Positions 42,241 to 50,931 of a stretch of 64,000 bases of DNA are shown piece after piece. Made by a program: the position numbers and the translations under genes. How positions within the stretch are numbered: position 1 is the first letter of the stretch; every line of letters begins with the position of its first letter. Source of the DNA: JBNGOQ01 sp050589645 (GTDB lineage: Bacteria; Bacteroidota; Bacteroidia; Flavobacteriales; Flavobacteriaceae); assembly GCF_050589645.1 (NCBI RefSeq), contig NZ_JBNGOQ010000001.1, forward strand, positions 62,001-126,000. Reading direction: 5' to 3'. The notes under the pieces are model-generated. The model was not told the origin of the DNA. It was given only the letters and a program-made list of their open reading frames with translations, and did no database searches.

Positions 42241-44583
42241 ATGGCAGCAGTGAAAAAGAAAAAGCAACAAAATCCCTTTTTTAAATTCATCAAATGGTTC
42301 TGGATCTTATTTGCCTCGGGCTTTTTTTTGGCGATCCTTGTCTTTCTATTGGCCTCCTGGGGAGCCTTCGGTGAAATGCCCACCTTTGAGCGTTTGGAAA
42401 ATCCGCAGACCAACCTGGCCACGGAGATCATTTCCTCCGATGCCAAGACCCTTGGAAAATTTTATTTGGACGACAACAGGACCCCAATTTCCTATGAGGA
42501 CCTGCCCCAGGACCTTATAGACGCCCTGGTGGCCACGGAAGATGCCCGTTACTATTCACATTCAGGAATTGATGCCAGGGGCACGCTTAGGGCCTTGGCC
42601 TTTCTTGGCACTAGAGGTGGTGCCAGTACCATCTCACAGCAGCTGGCAAGACAATTGTTCGTGGGAGTCCGTTCCAAAAATAAGTTTCAAGCGATTACCC
42701 AAAAAGTAAAGGAGTGGGTCATTGCAACCCGTTTGGAAAGGAATTATACCAAGCAAGAGATCATTGCCATGTACATGAACATCTATGACTTCAACTACAA
42801 TGCCGATGGAATCCGCTCTGCCTCGCGAATTTACTTTGGAAAGGAGCCCAAAGACCTGAAGATTGAGGAGGCCGCCGTGCTGGTGGGTATGCTCAAAAAT
42901 TCTTCACTCTACAACCCCATTCGGCGAGAGGAATTGGTGTTGAACCGACGAAATACGGTCTTGGCCCAAATGGCAAAATACGATTATATCACCGAGGCGG
43001 AGAAAGATTCGCTGCAGGCCCTAAGGATGGACATCAATTTTAGCCCGGAATCCCATCGTGAAGGTTTGGCCACTTATTTTAGGATGTACCTCCAAGGTTT
43101 TATGAACAAATGGATCCAGGAAAACCCTAAGCCCATACAGGATGGGGAGCGCGACAAATACAATATTTATTTGGACGGACTAAAGATCTACACGACCATT
43201 GACTCGCGTATGCAAGCCAATGCGGAAGAAGCGGTGCGGGAGCACATGAAACGCTTGCAGGCCGAATTTTTTCATCAAAATACGCCGGATCGCAACCCAA
43301 CGGCCCCGTTCCTAGATCTTGAGAAAAGTGAAATAGACCGGATCATGGAACGCGCCATGAAGAATTCCGAACGTTGGCGGGTGTTAAAATCCCAAGGAAA
43401 ATCCGAAGAAGAAATAAAGACTTCCTTCGATCAGAAAACCGAGATGACCGTTTTTGATTGGAACAGTGAGACACAGGAAAAAGATACGGTAATGACGCCC
43501 AGGGACTCCATTAGGTACTACAAGACCTTTCTCAGGGCGGCCATGATGTCCATGGAGCCACAGACAGGACATGTTAAGGCTTGGGTGGGCGGCCTTAACT
43601 ACAAACATTTTCAGTATGACAATGTGATACAGGGCGCACGTCAGGCAGGCTCTACCTTTAAACCTTTCGTATACGCTGCGGCCATTGACCAACTACGGTA
43701 TTCCCCCTGCGATTCCTTGCCGGACAATCAATACTGCATAGAAGCGGAAAAACATGGAAACCCGGAGCCTTGGTGTCCCAAAAACTCCGTTGGAAAATAT
43801 TCGGGTAAGATGCTGACCCTAAAAAATGCGCTGGCCAATTCGGTCAATACCGTCACCGCACAGCTTATAGACCAGGTAGGTCCTAAGGCCGTGGTCTCTA
43901 TTGTAAAGAACTTGGGACTCACCAGGGAAATACTGGAAGTGCCCTCCATCGCCCTGGGTACGCCAGACTTTAATGTCTATGAGATGGTAGGGGCTTACGG
44001 CACCTTCGTAAACCAAGGGGTGTATGTGAAGCCTGTCATGGTGACCCGAATAGAGGATAAAAATGGGACGGTACTATACGAGTATGTTCCCAAAACAAAG
44101 GACGTACTGAGCAAGGACGTATCCTACGCCATGATCAACCTGATGGAAGGTGTTACCCAAGGAGGGTCCGGTACCCGCTTGCGCCACACCTATAAGAAGG
44201 AGGCCACGGAATACAAGGAGATTATTACCGGATATCCTTACGAACTTAAGAACCCCATAGCGGGAAAAACAGGGACCACGCAAAATCAAAGCGATGGCTG
44301 GTTTATGGGTATGGTTCCCAATTTGGTCACCGGTGTCTGGGTAGGCGGTGAGGACAGGGCCACTCATTTCCAGACCATTACTTACGGCCAAGGCGCTTCC
44401 ATGGCCTTGCCCATTTGGGGACTTTATATGAAAAAGAACTACGCCAACGAGGAACTGGATGTTTCCACCGGGGCATTTCCCGAGCCCGAGGGCATGTCCA
44501 TAAACATAGATTGTACCAAGATCAGGGAAGCCATAGAAAAGGATACCGATCTGGAAGACGATTTGGAGGACCTGGATTTTTAA
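42241..44583 (+). CDS. Penicillin-binding protein 1A (bifunctional transglycosylase/transpeptidase)
   Basis: A 780-residue class A PBP. One N-terminal membrane helix (about 17-40), a GT51 transglycosylase domain (EDARYYSHSGIDARGT, GGASTISQQLARQLF) and a transpeptidase domain with SxxK in GSTFKPFVYAAAI, SxN in LANSVNTVTAQL and KTGTT in IAGKTGTTQNQSDGWFMG. It polymerises and cross-links peptidoglycan in the periplasm. It is the last gene of the ricT-gldH-PBP run, and a terminator follows 27 bases later. Confidence 0.95.
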   Translation: MAAVKKKKQQNPFFKFIKWFWILFASGFFLAILVFLLASWGAFGEMPTFERLENPQTNLATEIISSDAKTLGKFYLDDNRTPISYEDLPQDLIDALVATEDARYYSHSGIDARGTLRALAFLGTRGGASTISQQLARQLFVGVRSKNKFQAITQKVKEWVIATRLERNYTKQEIIAMYMNIYDFNYNADGIRSASRIYFGKEPKDLKIEEAAVLVGMLKNSSLYNPIRREELVLNRRNTVLAQMAKYDYITEAEKDSLQALRMDINFSPESHREGLATYFRMYLQGFMNKWIQENPKPIQDGERDKYNIYLDGLKIYTTIDSRMQANAEEAVREHMKRLQAEFFHQNTPDRNPTAPFLDLEKSEIDRIMERAMKNSERWRVLKSQGKSEEEIKTSFDQKTEMTVFDWNSETQEKDTVMTPRDSIRYYKTFLRAAMMSMEPQTGHVKAWVGGLNYKHFQYDNVIQGARQAGSTFKPFVYAAAIDQLRYSPCDSLPDNQYCIEAEKHGNPEPWCPKNSVGKYSGKMLTLKNALANSVNTVTAQLIDQVGPKAVVSIVKNLGLTREILEVPSIALGTPDFNVYEMVGAYGTFVNQGVYVKPVMVTRIEDKNGTVLYEYVPKTKDVLSKDVSYAMINLMEGVTQGGSGTRLRHTYKKEATEYKEIITGYPYELKNPIAGKTGTTQNQSDGWFMGMVPNLVTGVWVGGEDRATHFQTITYGQGASMALPIWGLYMKKNYANEELDVSTGAFPEPEGMSINIDCTKIREAIEKDTDLEDDLEDLDF

Positions 44584-44610
44584 GGAAATTTATTTTCAGA
44601 TGAACGCTTT

Positions 44611-44641
44611 GCCTTTAACCTAAAGTTAAGGGCTTTTTTTT
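44611..44641 (+). terminator. Terminator after PBP1A
   Basis: GCCTTTAAC at 44611-44619 pairs with GTTAAGGGC at 44625-44633 (one G-T pair) and eight T follow. Confidence 0.85.
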
Positions 44642-44699
44642 GTTTAAAAACCGTAAATTAGTCGAGTGGGTCATCCCAATTTTTTCCAAACAAAACACT

Positions 44700-45401
44700 A
44701 TGATTCGTAAGACAGTTAGTAATGTAAATGAGGCCCTAAAGGGCGTGCAGGACGGCATGACTTTTATGCTCGGCGGCTTCGGTCTCTGTGGGATTCCCGA
44801 AAACGCCATCGCGGAGCTGGTGTCTTTGGGAATAAAGGATATCATCTGTATCAGCAACAATGCCGGAGTGGACGATTTTGGATTGGGATTGCTTTTGCAA
44901 AAACACCAGATCAAAAAAATGATATCGTCCTATGTGGGGGAAAATGATGAGTTTGAGCGCCAAATGCTAAGTGGGGAACTGGAAGTGGAACTTACCCCAC
45001 AGGGAACATTGGCGGAGAAATGCAGGGCGGCCCAAGGCGGCTTTCCCGCTTTCTATACCCCGGCAGGCTTTGGGACCGAGGTGGCGGAGGGAAAAGAGAC
45101 CCGAGAGTTTAACGGCAAGATGTACGTTCTGGAAGAAGCCTATAAGGCCGATTTTTCCTTTGTAAAGGCCTGGAAGGGCGATGAGGCCGGAAACCTGATG
45201 TTCAAGGGTACGGCCCGCAATTTTAACCCCTGCATGTGTGGAGCGGCCAAAATCACCGTGGCCGAAGTTGAGGAGTTGTTGCCTGCCGGGGCATTGGATC
45301 CCAATGATATACACATACCCGGAATATTTGTGCAGCGGATCTTTCAGGGAACACATTATGAAAAACGCATTGAACAACGAACGGTTAGATCTCGCAGTTA
45401 G
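44700..45401 (+). CDS. scoA: 3-oxoacid CoA-transferase subunit A
   Basis: A 233-residue alpha subunit; ATG 44700 (MIRKTVSNVNEAL) is the family start although the frame reaches 44640. GGFGLCGIPENAI is the CoA-binding loop, and FGTEVAEGKETREFNGKMYVLEEAYKADFSFVKAW is typical of succinyl-CoA:3-ketoacid transferase. The enzyme moves CoA between succinate and acetoacetate. Its partner gene scoB lies 415 bases further on, separated by an unrelated four-helix-bundle gene. Confidence 0.93.
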   Translation: MIRKTVSNVNEALKGVQDGMTFMLGGFGLCGIPENAIAELVSLGIKDIICISNNAGVDDFGLGLLLQKHQIKKMISSYVGENDEFERQMLSGELEVELTPQGTLAEKCRAAQGGFPAFYTPAGFGTEVAEGKETREFNGKMYVLEEAYKADFSFVKAWKGDEAGNLMFKGTARNFNPCMCGAAKITVAEVEELLPAGALDPNDIHIPGIFVQRIFQGTHYEKRIEQRTVRSRS

Positions 45402-45428
45402 TCGATTACTCAATGGGAAAATATAGTA

Positions 45429-45785
45429 ATGGGGCATCGTAAAAATGTTGTAGTAGAAAAATCAATTGACTTTGCCATCAAGGTAATCGAGTTTTGCGAG
45501 TTGCTGGAGAAAGAAAGAAAATTTGTGGTAGCAAATCAGCTGCTTAAATCAGGTACAAGCATTGGGGCTAACGTTCACGAGGCACAAAATGCAGAAAGTC
45601 GAGCTGATTTCATTCACAAAATAAAGGTTGCACTAAAAGAGCTGGAAGAGACCAAGTATTGGTTAACTTTATGTGAAAGAACGAAATCATATCCATTTAA
45701 TAACAGATTAAATGCTGGTGTTGAGGAGCTGGGACTGATTATGTATAAGATAGTAAGTACAAGCAAAAAAAACGCGACCAAATGA
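45429..45785 (+). CDS. Four-helix-bundle protein (23S rRNA intervening-sequence/Avd-like family)
   Basis: A 118-residue all-helical protein of the PF05635-like family. The conserved core is LLKSGTSIGANVHEAQNAESRADFIHKIKVALKELEETKYWL. Relatives are encoded in inserts of 23S rRNA genes and as Avd partners in diversity-generating retroelements, and bind nucleic acid. It sits between scoA and scoB, 27 bases after the first and 31 before the second, without visible inverted or target-site repeats. Its base composition is more AT-rich than its neighbours. No reverse transcriptase or variable repeat is nearby, so an Avd role is unlikely. Confidence 0.85.
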   Translation: MGHRKNVVVEKSIDFAIKVIEFCELLEKERKFVVANQLLKSGTSIGANVHEAQNAESRADFIHKIKVALKELEETKYWLTLCERTKSYPFNNRLNAGVEELGLIMYKIVSTSKKNATK

Positions 45786-45816
45786 AATTGTTACATCAGT
45801 TAATTTTCACATTTAT

Positions 45817-46470
45817 ATGTTAGATAAAAACGGAATAGCAAAACGCATAGCAAAGGAAGTCAGAGACGGCTACTACGTAAACCTGGGCATAGGGATTCCC
45901 ACCTTGGTGGCCAATTTTGTGCGGGAGGACATCAGTGTGGAATTTCAGAGCGAAAATGGGGTTTTGGGCATGGGTCCCTTTCCTTTTGAAGGGGAGGAGG
46001 ATGCCGATATTATCAATGCCGGGAAGCAGACCATTACCACCCTACCTGGGGCGTCATTTTTTGATTCGGCCACAAGTTTTAGCATGATCAGAGGCCAACA
46101 TGTGGACCTGACCATTTTGGGTGCCATGGAAGTTGCGGAAAATGGGGACATTGCCAATTGGAAGATACCAGGGAAAATGGTAAAGGGCATGGGCGGAGCA
46201 ATGGATTTGGTGGCCTCTGCCGAGAATATCATAGTAGCCATGATGCATACGAATAGGGCCGGGGAATCCAAGTTGTTAAAAAAGTGTTCCCTACCATTGA
46301 CCGGGGTAGGTTGCGTAAAAAAAATAGTGACCAACCTCGCGGTCCTCGCCGTTACGCCAAAAGGGTTTCAGTTACTGGAGCGGGCGCCCGGGGTAAGTGT
46401 GGCCGAAATTGAGCAGGCCACGGAGGGCACCTTGCTTATCGATGGTGAGATCCCGGAAATGGTGTTGTAA
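45817..46470 (+). CDS. scoB: 3-oxoacid CoA-transferase subunit B
   Basis: A 217-residue beta subunit. The glutamate that carries the acyl/CoA intermediate is in the SENGVLGMGPFP motif; GIGIPTLVANFV and GGAMDLVASAENIIVAMMHTNR are conserved. With ScoA it forms the transferase that activates or uses acetoacetate in the cytoplasm. Its separation from scoA by a helical-bundle gene has not broken either frame. Confidence 0.94.
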   Translation: MLDKNGIAKRIAKEVRDGYYVNLGIGIPTLVANFVREDISVEFQSENGVLGMGPFPFEGEEDADIINAGKQTITTLPGASFFDSATSFSMIRGQHVDLTILGAMEVAENGDIANWKIPGKMVKGMGGAMDLVASAENIIVAMMHTNRAGESKLLKKCSLPLTGVGCVKKIVTNLAVLAVTPKGFQLLERAPGVSVAEIEQATEGTLLIDGEIPEMVL

Positions 46471-46644
46471 TGAGCCCAGATAGTGCATTTCATCGAAGAT
46501 TCCCATTTTTTTTCTTAATACACCACATTTTGAAAGGACTTCACAACAATAATTTCGAGAATAGAAAGTTTAGATATACATTTATAGGGAAATCTGATTA
46601 GAAAAAGAAAATCCCGAATTAACCTTTTACAAAACCCAAGAGCT

Positions 46645-46752
46645 ATGGACCCCCAAATGAACCACTTGCCTGCAGAAGAAGAGGTGCAGGTGTACAGAAA
46701 TGATTTTTACAGCGGAATTTTAATGCTGGCCAAAAAGCTGTTTATGCTATAA
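46645..46752 (+). CDS. Candidate small protein, 35 residues
   Basis: The frame begins ATG at 46645 and ends TAA at 46750-46752. The peptide starts MDPQMNHLPAEEEVQVYRND and finishes in a hydrophobic, lysine-containing helix (GILMLAKKLFML), so it could be a membrane-associated miniprotein. I do not recognise it. In its favour are the acidic-then-amphipathic layout and a strong terminator 23 bases downstream with no other gene to serve. Confidence 0.45.
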   Translation: MDPQMNHLPAEEEVQVYRNDFYSGILMLAKKLFML

Positions 46753-46774
46753 CAAGCTGTTTGGCATATGATTT

Positions 46775-46808
46775 AGAAAGAGTCTCGATGTATCGGGGCT
46801 CTTTTTTT
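46775..46808 (+). terminator. Terminator of the small-ORF transcript
   Basis: AGAGTCTCGAT pairs with ATCGGGGCTCT through G-T tolerant base pairs over a short loop, and eight T follow. It lies between the 35-codon ORF and the GNAT gene. Confidence 0.75.
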
Positions 46809-46848
46809 TGCCGTTTTACCAAAGGGCAAAAATGCCTATTTTTAAGCC

Positions 46849-47367
46849 ATGCAAGCACGGCTTCTTAAGTGTACTATTAAAGATGCGGAACAACTGGCCG
46901 CAATATCCCGGAAGACCTTTGTGGACGCCTTTGAAAAGGATAATGACCCTGAAGATTTCAAAACTTATATGGATACGGCATTTTCCCAGGATAGCCTCCT
47001 AAGGGAACTGAAAGACCCCGATGTTTCCTTTTATTTTGTATACTTACACGGCTGTTTGGCGGGATATTTTAAGATCAATGAGAATAATGCCCAAACAGAC
47101 ATCAGGGATAAAACAGCCTTGGAACTGGAACGTATCTATGTGCTAAGCGAATATCAAGGCAAAAAACTAGGCGAATGGATGCTGCGACAGGTTTCTCGCT
47201 TGACCTCGGAACGGGGCAAAACCTATCTGTGGCTGGGGGTTTGGGAAAAAAATACGGGCGCCATACGGTTTTACGAAAAGCATGGATTCATAAAGTTTGG
47301 TACCCATCCCTACTATATTGGGAAGGACAGACAAATAGATTGGTTAATGCGTTTAGATACCCAATAA
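46849..47367 (+). CDS. GNAT-family N-acetyltransferase
   Basis: A 172-residue GNAT. The acetyl-CoA binding segment is LERIYVLSEYQGKKLGEWMLRQV (motif A, Q-x-x-G-x-G/A variant), followed by YLWLGVWEKNTGAIRFYEKHGFIKFG (motif B). It moves an acetyl group to an amine; the acceptor is unknown. Close relatives are annotated as protease-synthase/sporulation regulator-like PaiA, which acetylates polyamines. It is 9 bases before the serine hydrolase gene. Confidence 0.88.
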   Translation: MQARLLKCTIKDAEQLAAISRKTFVDAFEKDNDPEDFKTYMDTAFSQDSLLRELKDPDVSFYFVYLHGCLAGYFKINENNAQTDIRDKTALELERIYVLSEYQGKKLGEWMLRQVSRLTSERGKTYLWLGVWEKNTGAIRFYEKHGFIKFGTHPYYIGKDRQIDWLMRLDTQ

Positions 47368-47376
47368 ATTAAACAT

Positions 47377-48552
47377 ATGAGACAAATGAAAAAAATAAAA
47401 GGGCTTGCCCTCCTGCTGGTTCTTTACAGTTATCAACCTTTTGGTGCCTTTGCACAGCAAACGTATTTCTTTCCCGAGAAAAATGGCGTTTGGGAAGAAA
47501 AAACGCCCAGAGCATTTGATATTGATGAAAAAAAGCTGAAGGAGGCGATCAATTTTGCCCAGGAAAACGAATATTCCGGATCAAAAGATCTTCGCATCGC
47601 AATAGTAAAAGGTTTTGAACGGGAACCTTTCCACGAAATCCTGGGGCCTACCAAGAAACGGGGCGGCCCGGCAGGGCTTGTGCTTAAGCAGGGATATATC
47701 GTGGCAAAATGGGGCGATACCAAACGCGTAGATATGACCTTTAGTGTTACCAAAAGCTTTTTGTCCACTATGGCCGGCCTGGCCGTTGACCAGAAGCTTA
47801 TCGCAAACACCAATGACAAGGTGGCAAACTATCTGTGGGACGGTACTTTTGACGGGGAACACAATGGAAAAATTACCTGGGCCCACCTGCTACAGCAAAA
47901 TTCGGACTGGTCCGGAGAACTTTGGGGCGGAAAGGACTGGGCGGATAGACCTCCAAGGGAAGGGGGACTGGACGATTGGAAAAACCGTGAATTAAGGGAG
48001 CCAGGCACAGTAATGGAGTACAATGATGTGCGGGTGAACGTGCTGGCCTATGCGCTTACCCATGTATGGCGAAAACCCCTGCCCATGGTATTAAAAGAGG
48101 AAGTTATGGACAAAATCGGCGCATCCACCACTTGGCGCTGGCACGGCTATGAAAACGCATGGACAGAGATCGATGGTATTCAAATGAAGTCGGTTACGGG
48201 TGGCGGACATTCGGGAGCCGGTCTGTTTATCAATACGGAAGATATGGCCAGGTTTGGCCTCCTGTTCCTGAACGACGGGAAATGGGGGTCCCAACAGCTG
48301 ATCAGTACAGAATGGATACAGGAAGCCATTGAACCCTCGGTGCCCAATGTCAATTATGGCTATATGTGGTGGCTGAACAGAAAGGGGAACAGACATTGGG
48401 AGGGCCTCTCGGAAAACATTTACTATGCTGCCGGCTTTGGAGGCAATTTCATTATCATTGACAAAGCGAACGACCTGCTGGTGGTTACCCGTTGGTTGGA
48501 ACCCAAAATGATCGGGGAATTTATGAACAGATTGACGGCAGCTTTGCCTTAA
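47377..48552 (+). CDS. Exported serine hydrolase (class C beta-lactamase-like)
   Basis: A 391-residue beta-lactamase-fold hydrolase with a signal peptide ending near residue 27 (GLALLLVLYSYQPFGAFAQ). The nucleophile motif is Ser123-Val-Thr-Lys126 in MTFSVTKSFLS; the YxN-like site reads MEYNDVRVN. Members include D-peptidases and esterases, and true antibiotic resistance is not implied. The start could also be the second Met (47389). The end overlaps the convergent aminotransferase gene by 4 bases. Confidence 0.85.
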   Translation: MRQMKKIKGLALLLVLYSYQPFGAFAQQTYFFPEKNGVWEEKTPRAFDIDEKKLKEAINFAQENEYSGSKDLRIAIVKGFEREPFHEILGPTKKRGGPAGLVLKQGYIVAKWGDTKRVDMTFSVTKSFLSTMAGLAVDQKLIANTNDKVANYLWDGTFDGEHNGKITWAHLLQQNSDWSGELWGGKDWADRPPREGGLDDWKNRELREPGTVMEYNDVRVNVLAYALTHVWRKPLPMVLKEEVMDKIGASTTWRWHGYENAWTEIDGIQMKSVTGGGHSGAGLFINTEDMARFGLLFLNDGKWGSQQLISTEWIQEAIEPSVPNVNYGYMWWLNRKGNRHWEGLSENIYYAAGFGGNFIIIDKANDLLVVTRWLEPKMIGEFMNRLTAALP

Positions 48553-49706
48553 ATACCGCATAAAATAGCTGTTGCCCGCTCCAAGGTGTCCTTGGTTTTG
48601 GCAAAACAGAACCGCAGCACCTTGTTATCCTTCCCGTCCACGTTGAATGCGGATATGGGAATGCTGGCCACACCGTGGTCTATGGTAAGCCTTTTTGCAA
48701 AAGCGATATCCGATTCTTCCGTGATATTGGAATAATCCAGCAGTTGAAAGTAGGTGCCCTTGGAGGGAATCGGCTCAAAGCGCGAATCTCGAAGAGCCTC
48801 GAGAAAAAAATCTCTTTTTTCCTGATAAAAACGGTTTAGGCCCAGATAGTGTTCCGGCGTTTTCAGGTACTGGTTCAGGGCCCTTTGTACCGGATGGTTG
48901 ACACAGAAAACATTGAACTCGTGTGTCCTTTGAAATTCGACCATCAGCGCTGCCGGCGCTGCACAATACCCCATTTTCCAGCCGGTGGCATGAAAGGTCT
49001 TTCCAAAGGAAGCGCAGATAAAACTACGGGAAGCCAAGTCGCTATATTTGGCAACACTTTCGTGCGTGTTCCCATCAAACACAATATGTTCGTATACTTC
49101 ATCGCTGATCACGATGATGTCGGTATTTTTCAGAATTTCCTGTAAGCGTAGCATATCTTCGGCCATAAGCAAGGTTCCACTGGGATTGTGGGGCGTGTTA
49201 ATAATGACCATTTTGGTCTTTGGGCTAATCGCCTGTTGAAAGGCCTCCCAGTCTACACGGAAATCGGAGTCGTTCAGTTGCTGGAAAACGGGAACACCAC
49301 CATTGATCTGGATTGCCGGTTCATAGCAATCATAGGCAGGCTTGAAAACGATGACTTCATCACCGCTGCGGATAAAGGCGGTAATAATGGTAAAAATAGC
49401 TTGGGTAGCGCCCGCAGTTACCGTTATTTCCGATTCGGGATGGTACCGCTTTCCATAGAGGGAGGCAATTTTTTCTGAAATAGTCTCACGCAGCGAGAAG
49501 ATACCTTGCATGGGGGCATATTGGTTGTATCCGTCGTCCATGGCACGGCTCACCAGATCGAGAAGCACCGGATCTGGCTTAAAATTGGGAAACCCCTGGG
49601 AAAGGTTAATGGCCTTGTGCTTTACAGCCAACTTGCCCATGGTGGTAAAGATGGAGGTTTCCACTTGTGGAAGTTTGGAATGCAGTTTCGGCCCGGGTGC
49701 TGACAT
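48549..49706 (-). CDS. Methionine (class I/II) aminotransferase
   Basis: A 385-residue PLP enzyme; I start it at ATG 49706 (MSAPGPKLHSKLPQ), ten codons inside the frame. The PLP lysine is in SFGKTFHATGWKMGY; NTPHNPSGTLL and DEVYEHIVFDG are the other classical motifs. It matches the YbdL/KAT-III group that transaminates methionine and aromatic acids with 2-oxo acid partners, for instance in methionine salvage. Convergent with the serine hydrolase gene. Confidence 0.9.
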   Translation of the reverse strand: MSAPGPKLHSKLPQVETSIFTTMGKLAVKHKAINLSQGFPNFKPDPVLLDLVSRAMDDGYNQYAPMQGIFSLRETISEKIASLYGKRYHPESEITVTAGATQAIFTIITAFIRSGDEVIVFKPAYDCYEPAIQINGGVPVFQQLNDSDFRVDWEAFQQAISPKTKMVIINTPHNPSGTLLMAEDMLRLQEILKNTDIIVISDEVYEHIVFDGNTHESVAKYSDLASRSFICASFGKTFHATGWKMGYCAAPAALMVEFQRTHEFNVFCVNHPVQRALNQYLKTPEHYLGLNRFYQEKRDFFLEALRDSRFEPIPSKGTYFQLLDYSNITEESDIAFAKRLTIDHGVASIPISAFNVDGKDNKVLRFCFAKTKDTLERATAILCGI

Positions 49707-49775
49707 AGAATAGGTACTGGGATATAAATGTAGCAAAATTCCCTATGGACAACGATAAAAAAAGAGGGTTTTGGA

Positions 49776-50057
49776 TCAACGGCCGTACCTGGAGGCCTTG
49801 TCCAGGAACAGTTTGTCGTTTTCGGCCTGTAGCTGCCTTTCCAGGGCATTTTCAAAAGCAGTCTGCACCAGCACCTTCAGAGCTCTGGAATTGGATTTGG
49901 TTAAACTGTTGGTCCGGTATACCACATCCCGAATGGTTGAAAAACTGATACTGGTTCTTGCTGCGATATTCGCATAATCCTCTTTGCCGGTGTTCCTTCT
50001 TAGTATAGTGGATAGTTTTTCACTGATCGGCTTTCCGTAATCGTTTTCTTCGAACAT
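49776..50057 (-). CDS. Small HTH-like protein divergent from the S24-type repressor
   Basis: A 93-residue protein. Residues about 20-55 (LRRNTGKEDYANIAARTSISFSTIRDVVYRTNSLTKSN) look like a helix-turn-helix with a clear recognition helix, and the rest is a helical, charged tail. I do not recognise a family. It lies back to back with the repressor gene across a 163-base region that holds palindromic sites, so the two likely share control. Confidence 0.6.
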   Translation of the reverse strand: MFEENDYGKPISEKLSTILRRNTGKEDYANIAARTSISFSTIRDVVYRTNSLTKSNSRALKVLVQTAFENALERQLQAENDKLFLDKASRYGR

Positions 50058-50142
50058 AGTGTAAAGGTTTTAGTAAAAGACTGTTATTCCTGGTATATCT
50101 GGGAGGTACATTATATCCTTGCATATTTTGTTATCTTTGCTC

Positions 50143-50155
50143 GTAATTTGATTAC
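50143..50155. promoter_or_regulatory. Palindrome in the HTH/S24 control region
   Basis: GTAAT-TTG-ATTAC is a perfect 13-base inverted repeat. It lies 4 bases after a TATCTTTG box at 50132-50139, in the divergent promoter region, and is a candidate operator. Confidence 0.45.
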
Positions 50156-50172
50156 AGATATATGCATTATTA

Positions 50173-50209
50173 TTGCGTAAATAATAAAATATGTAAAAAT
50201 ATTACGCAA
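50173..50209. promoter_or_regulatory. Spaced inverted repeat before the S24-type repressor
   Basis: TTGCGTAA at 50173-50180 is matched by TTACGCAA at 50202-50209, with 21 bases between them. It ends 11 bases before the repressor start codon and is a good candidate for self-control by that repressor. Confidence 0.5.
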
Positions 50210-50220
50210 AATACAATATT

Positions 50221-50931
50221 ATGTTTATTTTAAAGCAACTGAGACGAAAAAAAAATATGAGCCAGACCGATTTGGCAAAAATCGTCGGGGTAAGCCTACG
50301 TACCATTCAGCTTTATGAAAAGAGAGACGCCAATATCCCTATCAAGAATCTAACAAAGATTGCGGAACATTTTGACCAAACCATCGCGGCGTTATATTCC
50401 TATGAAGCCAATGACTTAAATGGCAGTTATGGCTCCCACAGGATACTATCCGAAAAGCACAATCAAATTACACCCATTGCACATGGAAAATACTTGATTA
50501 CCGTTCCTTTGATATCTGGAGAGTTGCAAGCGGCCTATGCCGATAGGTTTGGGGAGAAGGGTTTTTTGGAAAGTTTGGATAAGATCGACTTTGTGGTGGG
50601 GAAAACCCTGGACACCCCCTGTACTGCTTTTGAGCTTACCAACAGCTCTATGGATAACGGACGGTTGACAGGCGTTCCGAATAGCGCCATCGTTCTGGGA
50701 CGATTGCTTTCCAAAAACGAACTTGCACAAATCGTAAGCTCCAACAACCGGGCGATTTGTTTGTTGGTTTACGACACAGGTGTCATGTGCAAGGAAATAG
50801 TGGCCTATGATGAACAAGCGGAAACCATTATCTGCCATAGCCTGAACGATTCACCGGAATACGCTGATTTCACCATGCAATTGGCCGACGTAAGACAGAT
50901 CTTTGAAGTGGTAAAAAAACAGATAGACTAG
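50221..50931 (+). CDS. XRE-type repressor with C-terminal S24/LexA-like domain
   Basis: A 236-residue regulator. The N-terminal HTH (about 1-62: LRRKKNMSQTDLAKIVGVSLRTIQLYEKRDANIPIKNL) is of Cro/C1 type. The C-terminal domain (about 90-230) has the S24 layout seen in Bacteroidetes repressors: PLISGELQAAYADRF, a serine in SSMDNGRLTGV (the SMDDG site) and a lysine at VMCKEIV where the catalytic lysine is expected. Whether it still self-cleaves is unknown. Its stop overlaps the convergent Vsr-like gene by 4 bases. No prophage genes are nearby. Confidence 0.8.
   Translation: MFILKQLRRKKNMSQTDLAKIVGVSLRTIQLYEKRDANIPIKNLTKIAEHFDQTIAALYSYEANDLNGSYGSHRILSEKHNQITPIAHGKYLITVPLISGELQAAYADRFGEKGFLESLDKIDFVVGKTLDTPCTAFELTNSSMDNGRLTGVPNSAIVLGRLLSKNELAQIVSSNNRAICLLVYDTGVMCKEIVAYDEQAETIICHSLNDSPEYADFTMQLADVRQIFEVVKKQID

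Larger units (their letters stand above)
46471..46848. other. Gap holding a small ORF and a terminator
   Basis: These 378 bases contain the 35-codon ORF at 46645-46752 and a strong terminator at 46775-46808. The first 170 bases show no family-like gene. A TATTTTTA box at 46832-46839 lies just before the GNAT gene. Confidence 0.5.

Noticed and set aside
45429..45785. Avd of a diversity-generating retroelement
   Set aside because: No reverse transcriptase, template repeat or variable C-type lectin gene is nearby.
47377..48552. Antibiotic-resistance beta-lactamase
   Set aside because: Only the general fold and SxxK are seen; the YxN site is atypical, and most such proteins are esterases or peptidases.
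50221..50931. Prophage repressor with a prophage beside it
   Set aside because: No integrase, capsid, portal, tail or lysis genes occur in the flanking sequence.
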